A stretch of DNA of 64,000 nucleotides from Coffea arabica. Lineage: Eukaryota; Streptophyta; Magnoliopsida; Gentianales; Rubiaceae. The notes under the pieces are model-generated. The model was not told the origin of the DNA, made no database searches, and was given only the letters and a program-made list of their open reading frames with translations. The stretch lies in the NCBI RefSeq assembly GCF_036785885.1, contig NC_092320.1, forward strand, positions 18,229,557-18,293,556, written 5' to 3'. Both the position numbers and the translations under genes were made by a program. Below, piece after piece: positions 14,070 to 26,263 of this stretch. Each line of letters begins with the position of its first letter. Position 1 is the stretch's first letter.

Positions 14070-14603
14070 TAGGAGTGGCTTAGCCTTAACTTAATTCTTG
14101 GATTCATACATGGATTCATACATGTTTGGCATGTAGTGATAAAGACCTCTGGACTAGGAAATCCTTAAAAGTGTGAAGGCTTCCATAGTTTCTGTCGATA
14201 TCTATGTTTAACTGCTACTTTCGTATAGAATATTCGCATCCCATATTGACATTTCAATTGCCGTAAGCCTGGAATTTATAGAATGAATTGCGCCTGTCAG
14301 GGATGCAATTTTCTTGTGTTATACATCAAATAGTTCTTCTAGGAAAATCTCATCTTGATTACATGTCTTCTTCTTGATAACTACTGTTTGATGAGTCGAC
14401 AAAATGGCAATTTTCAAGTTGGAAGTTTATGAAATGCACCCAACTTGTTCCGGTCTAGATGAAATGCTTTCATTTTACATACGTCTCTCAGCAACAGATA
14501 CTATGAAACAAGTTTAGAATTGGTCCCAATCGATCTAATAAATCTCTCATTTCCTCTCCCTGTGGATAAAGAAGAGACGAAGACTTTGACTAGGAATCAA
14601 CGA

Positions 14604-14763
14604 GTGTGTTTGGATAGAGTATTATTTTAAATAATTCCAGTAGCACTTTTTGTGATGTCACGTATACGAGATAAAAAGGTGATTGAAAAAAAAAAAGTGG
14701 ATTAGAGAATGTGTTTATTATGCAAGTAAAATATTATTTAAAAAAATTTGCTATCCAAAATGT
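14604..14763. mobile_element. MITE, 'GTGTTTGGAT' family, diverged copy
   Basis: It opens with GTGTGTTTGGATAG and closes with CTATCCAAA, with the internal words 'gtagcactttttgtgatgt' and 'gagataaaaaggtgattg' shared with the copy at 39516. Matching sequence is lacking in unit 1, so the insertion is probably younger than the duplication. Confidence 0.6.
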
Positions 14764-15200
14764 TGTCAAAGGCCAAACAAATGAGAATATGGTGTATTAG
14801 AATTTAATGAGAAGAAAATTTCTGTCTTCCATTAAAACTTCCTTGCCAGTTAGGTCCAATGTGGATATGGTCCATACAATGAGAGTGAAGTTTACCTAAC
14901 TAATTTAGAGATAACTAAACCAACTTTTGGGTTTGACTGATTCTAGTCTTTCATCTAAAGCCAAGCCATGACTAGATGGTTTTGTTCACAACTCATTCTC
15001 TGTTTTCATATTCTGTAATGTTACTGCAAACATTCTTCCAGAGATGGCACCTAATTTTGTACTTAGTCAGAAAAAGAGGTTATTCATCTACTATTGACAT
15101 GTAATAATATTTCAATGATCAATCCACCTTATTCTTTACTTGAGCAGTAATTGTTCTAGCTCCTCTTAGCCAATCTGGTTAATATTCCTCCACTAAACAA

Positions 15201-15452
15201 TAATTGCAGAAATAACCATCTATTGAGTTGGTAGCCACCACAAAGGCCTTAAGTGTTTTTGTGGGGTGAGAAGTCAAAAGTTTCGAATCTTGTCTCCTAT
15301 CAAATGATATTTAACATATGACTTCTTCTAAATCTAGCAGGTGCTTAACGCACCCGTCTGATTTGATGGTAATTCAGTTCCAATTGATCCATAGGATCTA
15401 GTTGAACCTGTCTCTCTTCACTCCAAAAAAAAAAACCATTAATTGCAGAAAT
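15201..15452 (+). mobile_element. SINE-like retroposon with target duplication and empty-site evidence
   Basis: The insert 15214-15439 ends in poly(A) and is flanked by TAATTGCAGAAAT at 15201-15213 and 15440-15452. The matching place in unit 1 (about 1905-1928) has the single empty site 'ccattaattacagcaaac'. The insertion therefore happened after units 1 and 3 separated. An internal 'tttcgaatc' resembles a pol III B box. Confidence 0.7.
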
Positions 15453-16045
15453 GAAAAGTAAGAGTTGCACATGAAAAAGTCACGAGCTATATAGTTTAAT
15501 TCCTCTCTAGTAAGGACTCATAGCCATGGCTCCATTAGATGCAATTCAGTCCTCAGGAACTGGAAGTTGTTATACGGTGGCAACCACGTTGCAGGCCCTC
15601 TAACCAAAAGTTCTACCATGTAACAAGTCATACCCTTTGCACACCAAGTCTTGGAAACCAAAATAGGAAGAAACTACATGTAATTGGACGTGCAGAGTTT
15701 CTTGTGAAGGAGTACTTCTGTTTAGCATATGCTGCTGCAATTATGGTCTAAGACCATATTTCCAGTAAAATAAGCTGATTTTCAAAGTGCATTAAAACAT
15801 TAGGGCGGCATATAAGATTATTAGTGATTGATTGAGGAAGTCATTCTCATCAAGGACATAGAAAAATGTTTGAAAATTCAAAATTTAACACCTGGGCAGG
15901 CGAATGACGTGCTCTAGAAATTAGCCACCCTGCAACAGCGATGTTTCCACAGAGTGATTGTCCTGAAGTGCAGTAGACTTGTCAAGTCATCAAGATTTTA
16001 GATCCTGACTTTTACTTTTCTATGCATCTTCCTTCATTTCCTCTC

Positions 16046-16053
16046 AATAAAAG
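16046..16053 (+). promoter_or_regulatory. TATA-like element of glucanase gene 3
   Basis: AATAAAAG lies at the aligned TATA position, 75 bp upstream of the ATG at 16121. It is weaker than the TATAAAA of gene 1. Confidence 0.4.
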
Positions 16054-16120
16054 GGGTGCTTAATTTGCAGTTCATCAAGTAGTATTAAGTAGTACTGGAA
16101 TATTGCTCGTTTCATTATCC

Positions 16121-17517
16121 ATGGCTGGCGCAGAACAACAATTCAAGGCCGCTATGTTTGTTATTGGGCTGCTGCTACTTGCGACACTTGATTATACAGG
16201 TTTTCCTCTCTATCCTGAAGTACAAAGCAATGTAGCGTCTAAAATCTAAAATCTTAATATGCAGAATGTTTGCAGAATTATAGATCAAAAGTTTTGTGAA
16301 TGGCATATGAAAGTCTAAAACCAGACCCGGCAACATTATCGATTACTAGGGCTGCTAAGCCATACTTTAATCAGATATTAAATGACTTTAACTTATTAAT
16401 AAGTGCTTTCTTTGCTTGTTCGAAAAATGGGGAAACTGTGGAACTTTTCATTATCAGTTTATCCTACAAAATGAATGTAAACCTTTCTTACTAAATCAGC
16501 CCTGGTTTGCAGACTGAACTAAATCTGGTCAATCTAATCATTGTGCATATGAAATTTGATGCAGGGGCTCAAACAGGCGTTTGCTATGGAAGGCTTGGGA
16601 GTAATCTTCCATCTCCAGCAGATGTTGTAGCCCTTTGCAACCAGAACAACATCAAAAGAATGCGAATCTACGATCCTGATCAATCCACTCTTCAAGCCCT
16701 AGGAGGTTCAAATATTGAAGTCATTCTTGGGGTTCCCAACACTGATCTTCAGAACGTTGCTGCAAGCCAAGATAATGCAAATACTTGGGTTCAAAACAAT
16801 GTAAGGAATTATCCCAATGTCAAATTCAGGTACATCGCAGTTGGAAATGAAGTCAGCCCAATAAAGGGCGACACAGCTCAATACGCAAACTTTCTTCTCC
16901 CTGCCATCCAAAACATCTTCAACGCAATTTCTGCGGCAGGGCTAGGCATCAAAGTTTCCACTGCTGTTGAAACTGAACTAGTTGGAAATAATTTTCCTCC
17001 ATCAGGTGGCACTTTCAAACCTGAAGTCCAGAATTTTATCAATCCCATTGTTCAGTTCTTAGCTAGCAAGGGCGCCCCATTACTCGTTAACGTGTATCCA
17101 TACTTTGCCTACATATTCAATTCCCAGAGCATAGCTCTTGAATATGCTCTTTTTACATCTTCGGGCATTACCACACCAGATGGTGTGAAGTATCAAAATC
17201 TTCTTGATGCTCTCTTGGATGCAACATACTCAGCGCTCGAAAGGGCCGGAGGCCAATCTGTCGAAATTGTTGTATCAGAAACCGGTTGGCCATCAGATGG
17301 AGGAGGACAAGCGACATCAATAGACAATGCCAGGACTTACAACACTAACCTGATTGGGCATGTCAATGGGAATTCTGGAACCCCAAAAAGGCCTGGAAGA
17401 GCTATTGAGACTTACATTTTTGATTTGTTTGATGAAGATCAAAAGAGTCCAGACTATGAGAAGCATTTTGGGCTCTTTCTTCCAAATAGGCAGCCAAAGT
17501 ACCCAATCAGCTTCTAA
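16121..17517 (+). CDS. Glucan endo-1,3-beta-glucosidase (GH17), copy 3
   Basis: Intact 343-aa gene with exons 16121-16199 and 16565-17517 and a 365-bp phase-1 intron in the family position. The signal peptide is [20 protein letters not shown].... The catalytic motifs VGNEVSP and [13 protein letters not shown] are present and the protein ends KYPISF without a vacuolar extension. Relative to copy 1 it has KGDTAQY after the acid/base motif, GLGIK where copy 1 has GLRNQIK, and AYIFNSQ instead of SYTGNPK at the cleft loop. Exon 2 is very close to copy 1 at both DNA and protein level. The first exon and intron resemble copy 2 more than copy 1 ([15 protein letters not shown]), hinting that copies 2 and 3 share a closer ancestor or have converted each other. 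Confidence 0.95.
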
Positions 17518-18276
17518 CTAGATTGAGAAATTATCTAGTGTATAACAAGAATAAGAATAAGAATCCATAGGCTCCACATGTTATCCCTTGCTTATATAGA
17601 TTGTCATGTCAAGTGGGGATTGCTCTAAAATTCTAGCCTTGGCGACCTATATATTGATAAATAAAAATGTTTTGCTGCTGGAGCAATTTATTCTTAGCAG
17701 TTGCTAAAATATTTTGGTGCATATTTAGTCTTTAAACATAGGTAAATTGTGAAACATGCTGGGAATTGGATTAACATGGACCATCATAACCAAATAAAAA
17801 TAGAGCTATCTAACAAGTTTAGCAAGAAAATAACACAGGGATTGGTTGACTGTGGTTCACAGTACTATGAGAAATTATAACTTAAGTTCTCTGTGTTTCA
17901 ATCAACTTAATGAGTCTACTGTGTTTTAACTTGTATTCCCGGTGTACGGTTTCTCACATTTATGTCTCTGTTGCATATTTAGAAAATCAACCAATCAGAG
18001 AATAGTATTAATCATCTATTAATAGTAAAAGTAACAAATAGCAAGATCATAATAAGAATAATTTTTAGTTAATTATGAATAGTAAAAAAAGGAATAACAC
18101 TTGTTATTTTGTTTATTTGGTATCGCACCATTTTCAGCTATATTGCAAAGCATGGAATACAATTAGAGTGAGCTCTTAATTCTACAAAAATGGTAAATAA
18201 CCAACTAGAACTTGAGACGAATCTTAAGATGCGAGCTAATGCCCATAATTAAACTCGGCAAAGTAAAGATTTGCAA
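17518..18276. other. 3' flank of glucanase 3
   Basis: It carries the rest of duplication unit 3 to about 18125, then AT-rich unique sequence. No gene is seen. Confidence 0.5.
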
Positions 18277-19107
18277 TTGAAACTAGGGATAATTTCAGAT
18301 ACCTCCCTTGAGGTTTCTAACAATTTCATTTAGCTCCCTCAAGGTTTTAAAAATTACACATACCTCCCTTATCATTTAAAGTAATAATACTACCCTTAAT
18401 TAATGAAATTCCCTTATTTGGTATGCTTATACTTAGAATGACTTTTAAAATTATTTTTTCATTCTTTTTTCTTCTTACTCCTTTTTTTTATTTTTTGCCA
18501 ATAAAACTGTATAACTAGCATTATTACCTCTGGTTTCTATTATAACCAAATGTCGAACTAGTGATTTTTTTTTTATGAGTCAACTTATATGTAATCCAAT
18601 GTTTTTGGTGATCTTTGTTTTCTATTTTTTGGTATTAAAGCTAATAGTAAATATAAAAAGAAATGGCCCAAAATCACTGTTAAATTATGATAATCCTACT
18701 ACTTGAAAAATTCATAAACTCTAAATGAATTATTTCGGCATTTTCTTTTTAATCTTATAAATCTAAATCTATAATAAAATACCATCACAAATATCCTATC
18801 ATAGTGATAAAATTATTATTATAATTGTTTATCAAATAGTAGGTATGGACATGAAAATTTTGGTACCTTTTTCTTATAATTATACTAGATAATCTTATAA
18901 TTGTGTAGGTATATAACTTAAAACTCATTACACAAGGGCATTTTTGGGTATTCATTTAAAAATTTGACCAATTCAATATTATTTTAAGATTTAGATACTA
19001 AAACTATCAAATTAAGGGAAGTAGGTGTAATTTTTCAAATTTTAGGGGAGTTCAGTAAAATTGTTAGAAACCTTAAGGGAGGTTTCTGAAATTATCCGTT
19101 AAAACTA
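18277..19107. mobile_element. 813-bp TIR element with 9-bp target duplication
   Basis: The element 18286-19098 has ends GGGATAATTTCAGATACC and a complementary right end (GAAATTATCC), with about 40-bp inverted repeats built around 'cctcccttgaggtttct'. Flanks TTGAAACTA (18277-18285) and TTAAAACTA (19099-19107) are a 9-bp target duplication with one mismatch. The interior is AT-rich and non-coding. It looks like a non-autonomous Mutator-like element. Related pieces occur near 35640-35740 and 49022-50713. Confidence 0.75.
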
Positions 19108-19494
19108 AGCAAACATAACCCCACCTAGTCGACATCTAGCAAAAAAACAAGCTGCTCATGTATATTACAAGACTAGAATAGTTGGGGAAAAATTAGCCAC
19201 TGATTTTGGGTGGCTAGCATATATGTCCCAGCAAAGTGGCATATATATTAACTTCAGGACATATTAATTTGATTCATAATGTCCTTATTTTACATATACA
19301 TAAGAAGCACTTTGTGTTTCTACGGTGCAGCTATTTTCAAGTGCCACTTTGCTTCCATGTGTTGTACTTTTGAGTGCTGAAACCTTTGCTAGAGCTGTTG
19401 TACCTGAGGTGGAGCTTCAAGTGCACTGCATATTTTCTGGATTGTGTTTTGTGCTCCTGCCACTTATGGGCCCCGACTTTTAAGAAATTCAGAG

Positions 19495-19730
19495 AGATAT
19501 ATATATATCCTACGTATAATATTCCTTTATATTATATACATATATATATTTTTTTTCGTTTGTAAAAAAAACCATTGTGTATGCTGAAGGCATTTTGTAT
19601 ATACATATATATATGTATATTTAGAGATATATCTAAGATAAAAAATATATATATATATATATATGTATATTTAGAGATATATAAAATAGAGATATATAAA
19701 ATAGAGATATATCTAAGATAAAAAATTTAA
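19495..19730. repeat. TA-rich repeats, with a duplicated 'gtatatttagagatat' block
   Basis: TA microsatellite tracts alternate with two copies of a 'tatatttagagatatat' block and repeated 'aaaatagagatat' units. This is the likely neighbourhood of the Helitron 5' end but could equally be flank. Confidence 0.6.
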
Positions 19731-20576
19731 TCACATGTTTCTGTAAATCGTTTATTATTGTAATCCTTTATTATTTTTTATATGTAAAGAGATAAAACAA
19801 TCCACTCACTTCAACGAAAATTTAGGTAAGTGCATAGGTTCCTTGTCATCTAAAAACATACGTGTCATTGTTTACAATTTTTTACGTATTATTTAGCTCA
19901 ACTATTGAACGAAAATTTATGTAGACACACAGGTTCCTTATCATTATCATCATTTCAAAAACATACGTGTCATGTATCATTCAGCTCTTGCTTACAATTC
20001 ATGCTTAGCTTTTGTTAATTGTCGGCCATTTACCTTTGCTGTTTACCAAATTCTTCTGGACAGTATCTGTTTTCTGCATCATTGCATGGCACCGCTTGGT
20101 TATATTTGTAATTTCCCATTTCTTTCATTGACTTGTAAGATACAAACAGTCTTCATGCAAAATCGACTGCATACTTCAGCTTTGACTTCCATGTAAACCT
20201 TGTTCTCGGTTCTTTTGAATACAACAATTCCCACGCAAGGTATTCTCTGAACTTCCGTCTCTCTGGTTTCTTTGTTTATCAGAAATTCTACGGTTACTGC
20301 TTTAATATCTTTTATTCAGCTCTCCAACAAATTTGCTGCACTGCTGTCTGCCTTAGCTACCAATGGAGGTATTGTTTTGCTAGATTTATTAACAGGTCTG
20401 TTAGTCCATAGTTTATGTCGGTCGTTTTTGCTGTTGTTGCTATCAGTATTTTCTGCTTATCACGCTTAACAAGCTCCTACTTTATTCACTGTGTAATTAT
20501 ATTATAAAAAATCTCTTCCATTATAATACGGACAACATGAGTTCCTCTAAGTTACATCCACCTAACAATGCTCTGA

Positions 20577-23500
20577 ATGTCCGTGAGAAAAAAATCTGAG
20601 AAGAATAGAAAAAAGAGAGAAAGATTTGCTGCTCTGTCGGTAGAAGAAAAAGAAGCTCATCGAAAGAAAAATAGAGATGCGTATCACAGAAGAAAGTTAA
20701 GCAAACTCTTGTCCAAGCCACTTGCTGAACAATCTCAGCAGATTTCCAGACCATCAGATACTCCAGGCTCTGGTTTACTAGCTATTTCTAACAACTGTGC
20801 TGATGGTAGCTATTTCCACCGATGCAATAACCTGTTGCCACGGACGAAGATATTAATGTCAGAATTAAGTGAACATGGTCGATGTGTCACATGTATGTTT
20901 CGCAAGCTTCGTTCACCCTTTCTTTTTTTTTTGTTGTCTGCATGTTGAGTTTCTGTTTACCCTCTATTGCAGCTCCAAATCTTCATGGAAATGCATCTGC
21001 TCAGAAAATTGATGCGTATGTCACCAAAATTGCCTCTCCTAATCCTCAGCTCTCTGCATGTAACAGTCAATCTGGTGGATCAAAATTAAAGAACAGTGTG
21101 TCTCACTTTTCCACTTATGAACAAGGTCTTCATCCCTGTTACTTTTATAGAAGTATTACTACCATTATCATAACTGTTGCTTCAAAATACCATTGTATTG
21201 TTCTAACATTCTTCAATTGCAGGTAGTTCTTCAGGCACGAACCACAAGCATGTCTGCTCACATCATACTACTCCATACACTTCAGGTGGACCACTACTTT
21301 ACCTAACTTTGTATTAAATATTGCCAGATTTTATTGGCCATAGAAATGTATTTTTGAACATATAACTGGCCACCAGGTTCTTCATACTTATTCATTTATT
21401 CTTTATGTTAAACTTACAGCTAACTCATTTGTCTGTATGAGCTGCTACAACTTCTCTCCAGAGAGTATTGAACAAGTTCCAGGTATTTGATGCTTCAGTA
21501 CCGTCATATATTTTGTTTCTTCTTAAATTACATTCAGTTTGTTTACTGTAAGTGACACGATGGGTTCCTCTTTATAGAACTGTCATCACTTGTTACACGA
21601 TATCAGGCTACTCGACAGTTACTAGGATCTACTGCTAACAAAAATGGAGGTTTAGGTTGTCCTCTGTCACCAAGTTTCATTATTGTAATACTTGCTACAC
21701 CATCAGTCTACTTCTCACCGTTGCCAAAATCTTCTGAATAAATGTACAGCCAACACAAAATCAGTGCTGGAAAAAACTCAGACCGTTAATAAGACAACTA
21801 AGAGACCAAAAGGTATTTTGAATATAGTTTATTGTACATGTAGAGTTCTGTTCCAAACCTCTACTCTTCTGTTCAATAGTTACAATTACATTGAATGTAT
21901 TGTAGGGAGAACAAATCCAGATGGGATTGGAGCATTGAAATTCATTAACGATGAACCAGACATGTTGCCTTCAAAGCCACATTGCAGTTACTGTGAGGCA
22001 AAAAAGTTCCATTCTGAAACACCAAATTTTTGTTGTTCTAATGGTGAAGTGGTTCTCCAGCAAAACAAACTTCCGGATATTTTGATAGAACTATATACTG
22101 GTCGGTCTGATGAAGCCGCTTCTTTTAGAACATATGTCAGGACATACAACAACATGTTTGGCTTCACCTCTTTTGGAGTGCATTATGATAAATCCCTCTG
22201 CAAAAGAACTAATGGCATTTACACATTCAAAGTCCAAGGACAAACTTATCACTTCATCAAAGATCTGATTCCATCTGGAGGTTCTGGCGTCTATCTGCAG
22301 CTATATTTCCATGACACAGACCATGAGTTAGAAAACAGACTAGCTATATCACAGAAGCTGACAGAGAGTATAGTAAAAAAAATTATGCATATGATGGAAT
22401 CCAATCCTTACGCTTCTTTTCTTCGAAGCTTAAAACATGTTCCAGATCTTGACTCATACCAGATAGTACTTAAATCCCATTCAGAAAATGATCAGAGGGT
22501 CTTCAACCAACCAACTGCATCTCAAATTGCAGCTTTATGGGTGGAGGGTCAGGAATTTAAAGAAGGATACACGAGACATATTCAAATCTATACAAAAGAG
22601 GGTAAAGACCACCTGTTACAATACTATTATGGATGCTATGATCCATTGCAGTATCCACTGTTATTCCCGCTTGGAGAAACTGGATGGCATCCTGGTATAA
22701 GAAGGATAACTATGGAAAATCCAAAGAAGAGAAAGAGATGCAACAAAAAAGCTAGCTGCACTACTCCTTTTCCTAATTACAGATCTGCACAAGAGCTACT
22801 AGATGCTGAGGAGCAAGGTATGCATAGAATCATAATCTAGAATTATATTCTCCAGTATGTACTTATAAATATTATGATGCTTACATTGAACAATTGTATT
22901 GCAGGTTGTAACGATCTGGAAAACAATAAGGAGTTTGTATCAATGCGTGAGTATTATTCATATAAATTGCAGATGCGAGAAAAATATACTCCAAGTGTAC
23001 TTAATACTGGCAGACTGCTACAACAATATGTGATTGATATGTATATAAAGATAGAAACCCAGAGACTTGATTACTACAAGAATCGACAAGAATTAATAAG
23101 AAGAGAGCAGCTTCAAGGTATAATGGACAGTGTAGTAGCAGGGCATTGCCAGGGATCAAGGGTAGGGCAGCGAGTAATCCTCCCAGCTTCATTTATAGGT
23201 GGTCCACGTGATATGAGGAGAAGATATGTTGACGCCATGGCTCTTGTACAAAAATTCGGCAAACCAGATCTGTTCATTACAATGACCTGCAACCCTTCAT
23301 GGCCTGAGATCAAACAACATATGCTTCCTACTGATGAGGCTCATAACAGACCAGACTTATTAGCTCGGATTTTTCACGCTAAACTTGATCTTCTCAAAGA
23401 AGAACTCTTCAGAAAAGAAATCTTTGGACCAGTAGCTGCCTATACCTATGTAGTTGAGTTTCAAAAACGTGGTCTGCCCCATGGTCATTTTCTCATAATC

Positions 23501-26263
23501 TTGAAAGCAGGGTCCAAGCTCTACTCCACAGAATCTTATGATAACATTGTGAGTGCAGAAATTCCTGATAAGATGCCCAATCGACATTTATTTAATATGG
23601 TCCGAAAGCATATGATCCATGGTCCTTGCGGAAAACAAAATCCAGATAATGTTTGTATGCAAGGAAGTCAGAAGAAGAAGTGCAAAAATAATTACCCAAA
23701 GCCATTTGCTGATACAACCTTCCATGGAGAGAATACATATCCCACTTATCGCAGAAGGAAAGATGGAAAGAAAATAATAGTTCGCGGACATGAGTTGGAT
23801 AATAGATGGGTAGTTCCATACAATGGATATTTGTTAGCAAAATTTGACTGTCATATAAATGTAGAAATTTGCTCCACAGTGAAAGCCGTGAAGTATATAT
23901 ACAAGTATATATATAAGGGGCATGACAGAATACGTTTTAGAGTAAATTCAGATGCTTCTGATCGACCAGATTCTAACATCCAACCATCTGCAATTGATGA
24001 AATAAGGGAATTCCAGTCGGCTAGATGGGTATGTGCAGTAGAGGCAACTTGGAGAATCTTCAGATTCCAGCTAAGTGAAATCCATCCTTCTGTCATTCAC
24101 CTCCAGCTCCACTTAGAAAATTGCCAAGCAATGAATTTCACACCCGATCAGGACCTTCGAGATGTGGTGAGGAATAGGCATGCAAAAAGAACCATGTTAA
24201 CAGAATTCTTCTATATGAATTCAGTGGACAAACTGGCTCAGCATCTTAAGTGCACGTACAAAGAATTCCCAGAACACTTCGTTTGGTACCCTGGCAAGAA
24301 GAAATGGGAACCCAGAAAACAAAAGCATTCTATTGGTAGAATTGTCGCAGCAAGCATAGGAGAAGGAGAACGTTACTTTCTTAGATTACTCCTAACACAT
24401 GTTAGAGCTCCAACATCATTCGATGACCTCAAGACAATCAATGGAAAATATATCAGTACATTCCGTGATGCAGCTATCCTTAGAGGCTATTTTGAATCAG
24501 ATACGTCGCAGGAGCAATGTCTTGAAGAAGCTAGCTCGTACCAGATGCCATACATACTGAGAAGGCTATTTGCAACTCTCCTGGTACACTTTCCTCCATC
24601 AGATAGTAGATACCTTTGGAAAAAATTTGAATATTCTTTATCAGAAGATTTCATAAGAATGTCAGAATTTACACCTGATCAAATACGATACAAAGTACTT
24701 GAACAGATAAATAATTTTTTGCAATCAATGGGAAAAGACATCAACTCATATGCTCTGGTTCCACATGCTCTAAACTTTAATCATATGAACAAGAACACAA
24801 GAGACACAACAGCAGAAACAACAATCACTGTCCAAGAATCTGATCTCCAAGCAATTTATCAACTAAACTGTGACCAAAAAATTGCTTTTGATATAATTAT
24901 CGATGCAGTGTTCAAAATAAAGAAGGGTTGTTTTTTTATTGATGGCCCAGGCGGAACAGGCAAAACATTTCTCTATCGAGCACTCTTAGCTGAAGTGAGA
25001 TCAAAAGGATTCATAGCACTTGCTACAGCATCATGTGGAGTAGCAGCTTCAATATTACCTGGTGGAAGAACATCTCACTCAAGATTCAACATACCATTAG
25101 ATACAACCAAAAATACCAACTGCAGAATCAGCAAACAAAGTTCATCAGCACAACTTCTAAAATCAGCCAGCCTTATAATTTGGGATGAAGCTCCAATGAT
25201 GAATAAAATCTCAATAGAAGCTGTTGATAGATTACTCCAAGATTTAATGGACTGCAATGACTTATTTGGATCAAAGGTAATTGTCTTTGGAGGAGATTTT
25301 CGTCAGGTATTACCGGTTGTTACTAAAGGCACAAAAGTGGATTTTATTGATGCTTCCATAGTAAATTTATATATATGGCCACAACTTCATAAACTTCACC
25401 TGACAGAGAATATGAGAGCAAGACATGATCCTGAGTTCATTGAATATCTACTCCGTATTGGAAATGGAACAGAGCCTGTTATCAATAACAACTCTATCCA
25501 AATACATACTGCATTGCTGATAAGATACACAAATGACGAAGATTCCATCACAGAGCTCAGTAAGGCTGTATTCCCGGATTTAATGGCATTCTTCCATGAT
25601 GATTTTTCAGCCGTGAACCGTGCTATACTTACAACAAAGAACGAATTTGTTGATGACATCAACCAGAAAATCATACATCAATTACCTGGACAGGTCCAAG
25701 AATACATCAGTAGGGACAAATGCATTGACGATTCTGAACAGACAATCATGGAGGATTTCGTGAATGCCTTAACACCCAATGGATTTCCTCCTCACAGGCT
25801 GCTCCTCAAACCACATTGTCCAATTATGTTGCTCAGAAACATTGATCCCCCCCAAGGATTGTGCAATGGAACAAGGCTCATCTGCAAATCTTTAAACTCT
25901 AACATTATACATGCAGTAATAAGTTGTGGAGAGTTCACTGGGAAAGAGGTCTTTCTCCATCGAATATGCTTCAGAATTGAGACCAATCCAGACTCTCCAG
26001 TATCTTTTGAACGCATCCAGTTTCCTGTTCGACCCTGTTTCGCAATGACTATTAACAAAGCTCAAGGCCAGACGTTGGATTTTGTGGGAATATACTTACG
26101 TGAACCAGTTTTCTCACATGGACAGCTATATGTGGCAATGTCCAGAGCAAAAAATAAAAACTCAATTAAAATGCTCATCAAACCACCTATATTTGATCCT
26201 GAACAAGACTCAATAACAAATAATGTAGTGTATAAAGAGGTCCTCGATTTAGCACATGAATGA
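20577..26263 (+). CDS. Helitron RepHel: HUH nuclease plus PIF1-type helicase
   Basis: Transposase that nicks, transfers and unwinds Helitron DNA in rolling-circle transposition. The ATG at 20577 starts a Lys/Arg-rich region (KKSEKNRKKRERF). Small exons follow, separated by about 90-bp introns: 20577-20892, 20973-21125, 21223 on, and others. One joint near 21650-21710 I could not resolve. The large exons are 21906-22817 and 22905-26263. The first has a zinc-type motif (CSYC...CC) of the Helitron N-terminal domain. In the last, counting from the ATG at 22874: HUH motif PHGH (H203, H205), paired tyrosines Y341/Y345 in KYIYKYIYKG, Walker A GPGGTGKT at 691-698, Walker B WDEAP at 770-774, GGDFRQ at 806-811, and C-terminal QGQTLD and YVAMSRAKN. 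Every expected motif is present and this exon has no internal stop over 1119 codons. Confidence 0.92.

Larger units (their letters stand above)
14070..18125 (+). repeat. Segmental duplication unit 3 of the glucanase array
   Basis: It starts with the same 'gagtggctta' block as base 1 of the window and includes the glucanase gene and a 3' flank related to units 1 and 2, ending near 'gtttatttggtatcgc' at about 18125. It carries a private SINE-like insertion (15214-15439) and a MITE (14604-14763). Confidence 0.75.

Noticed and set aside
20272-20469. Short ORFs upstream of RepHel (also 19972-20196)
   Set aside because: Composition is that of AT-rich non-coding DNA, with no similarity to Helitron proteins. 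More likely 5' leader or subterminal sequence.
23001-26058. Minus-strand ORFs within RepHel
   Set aside because: These are antisense shadows of a long conserved exon.
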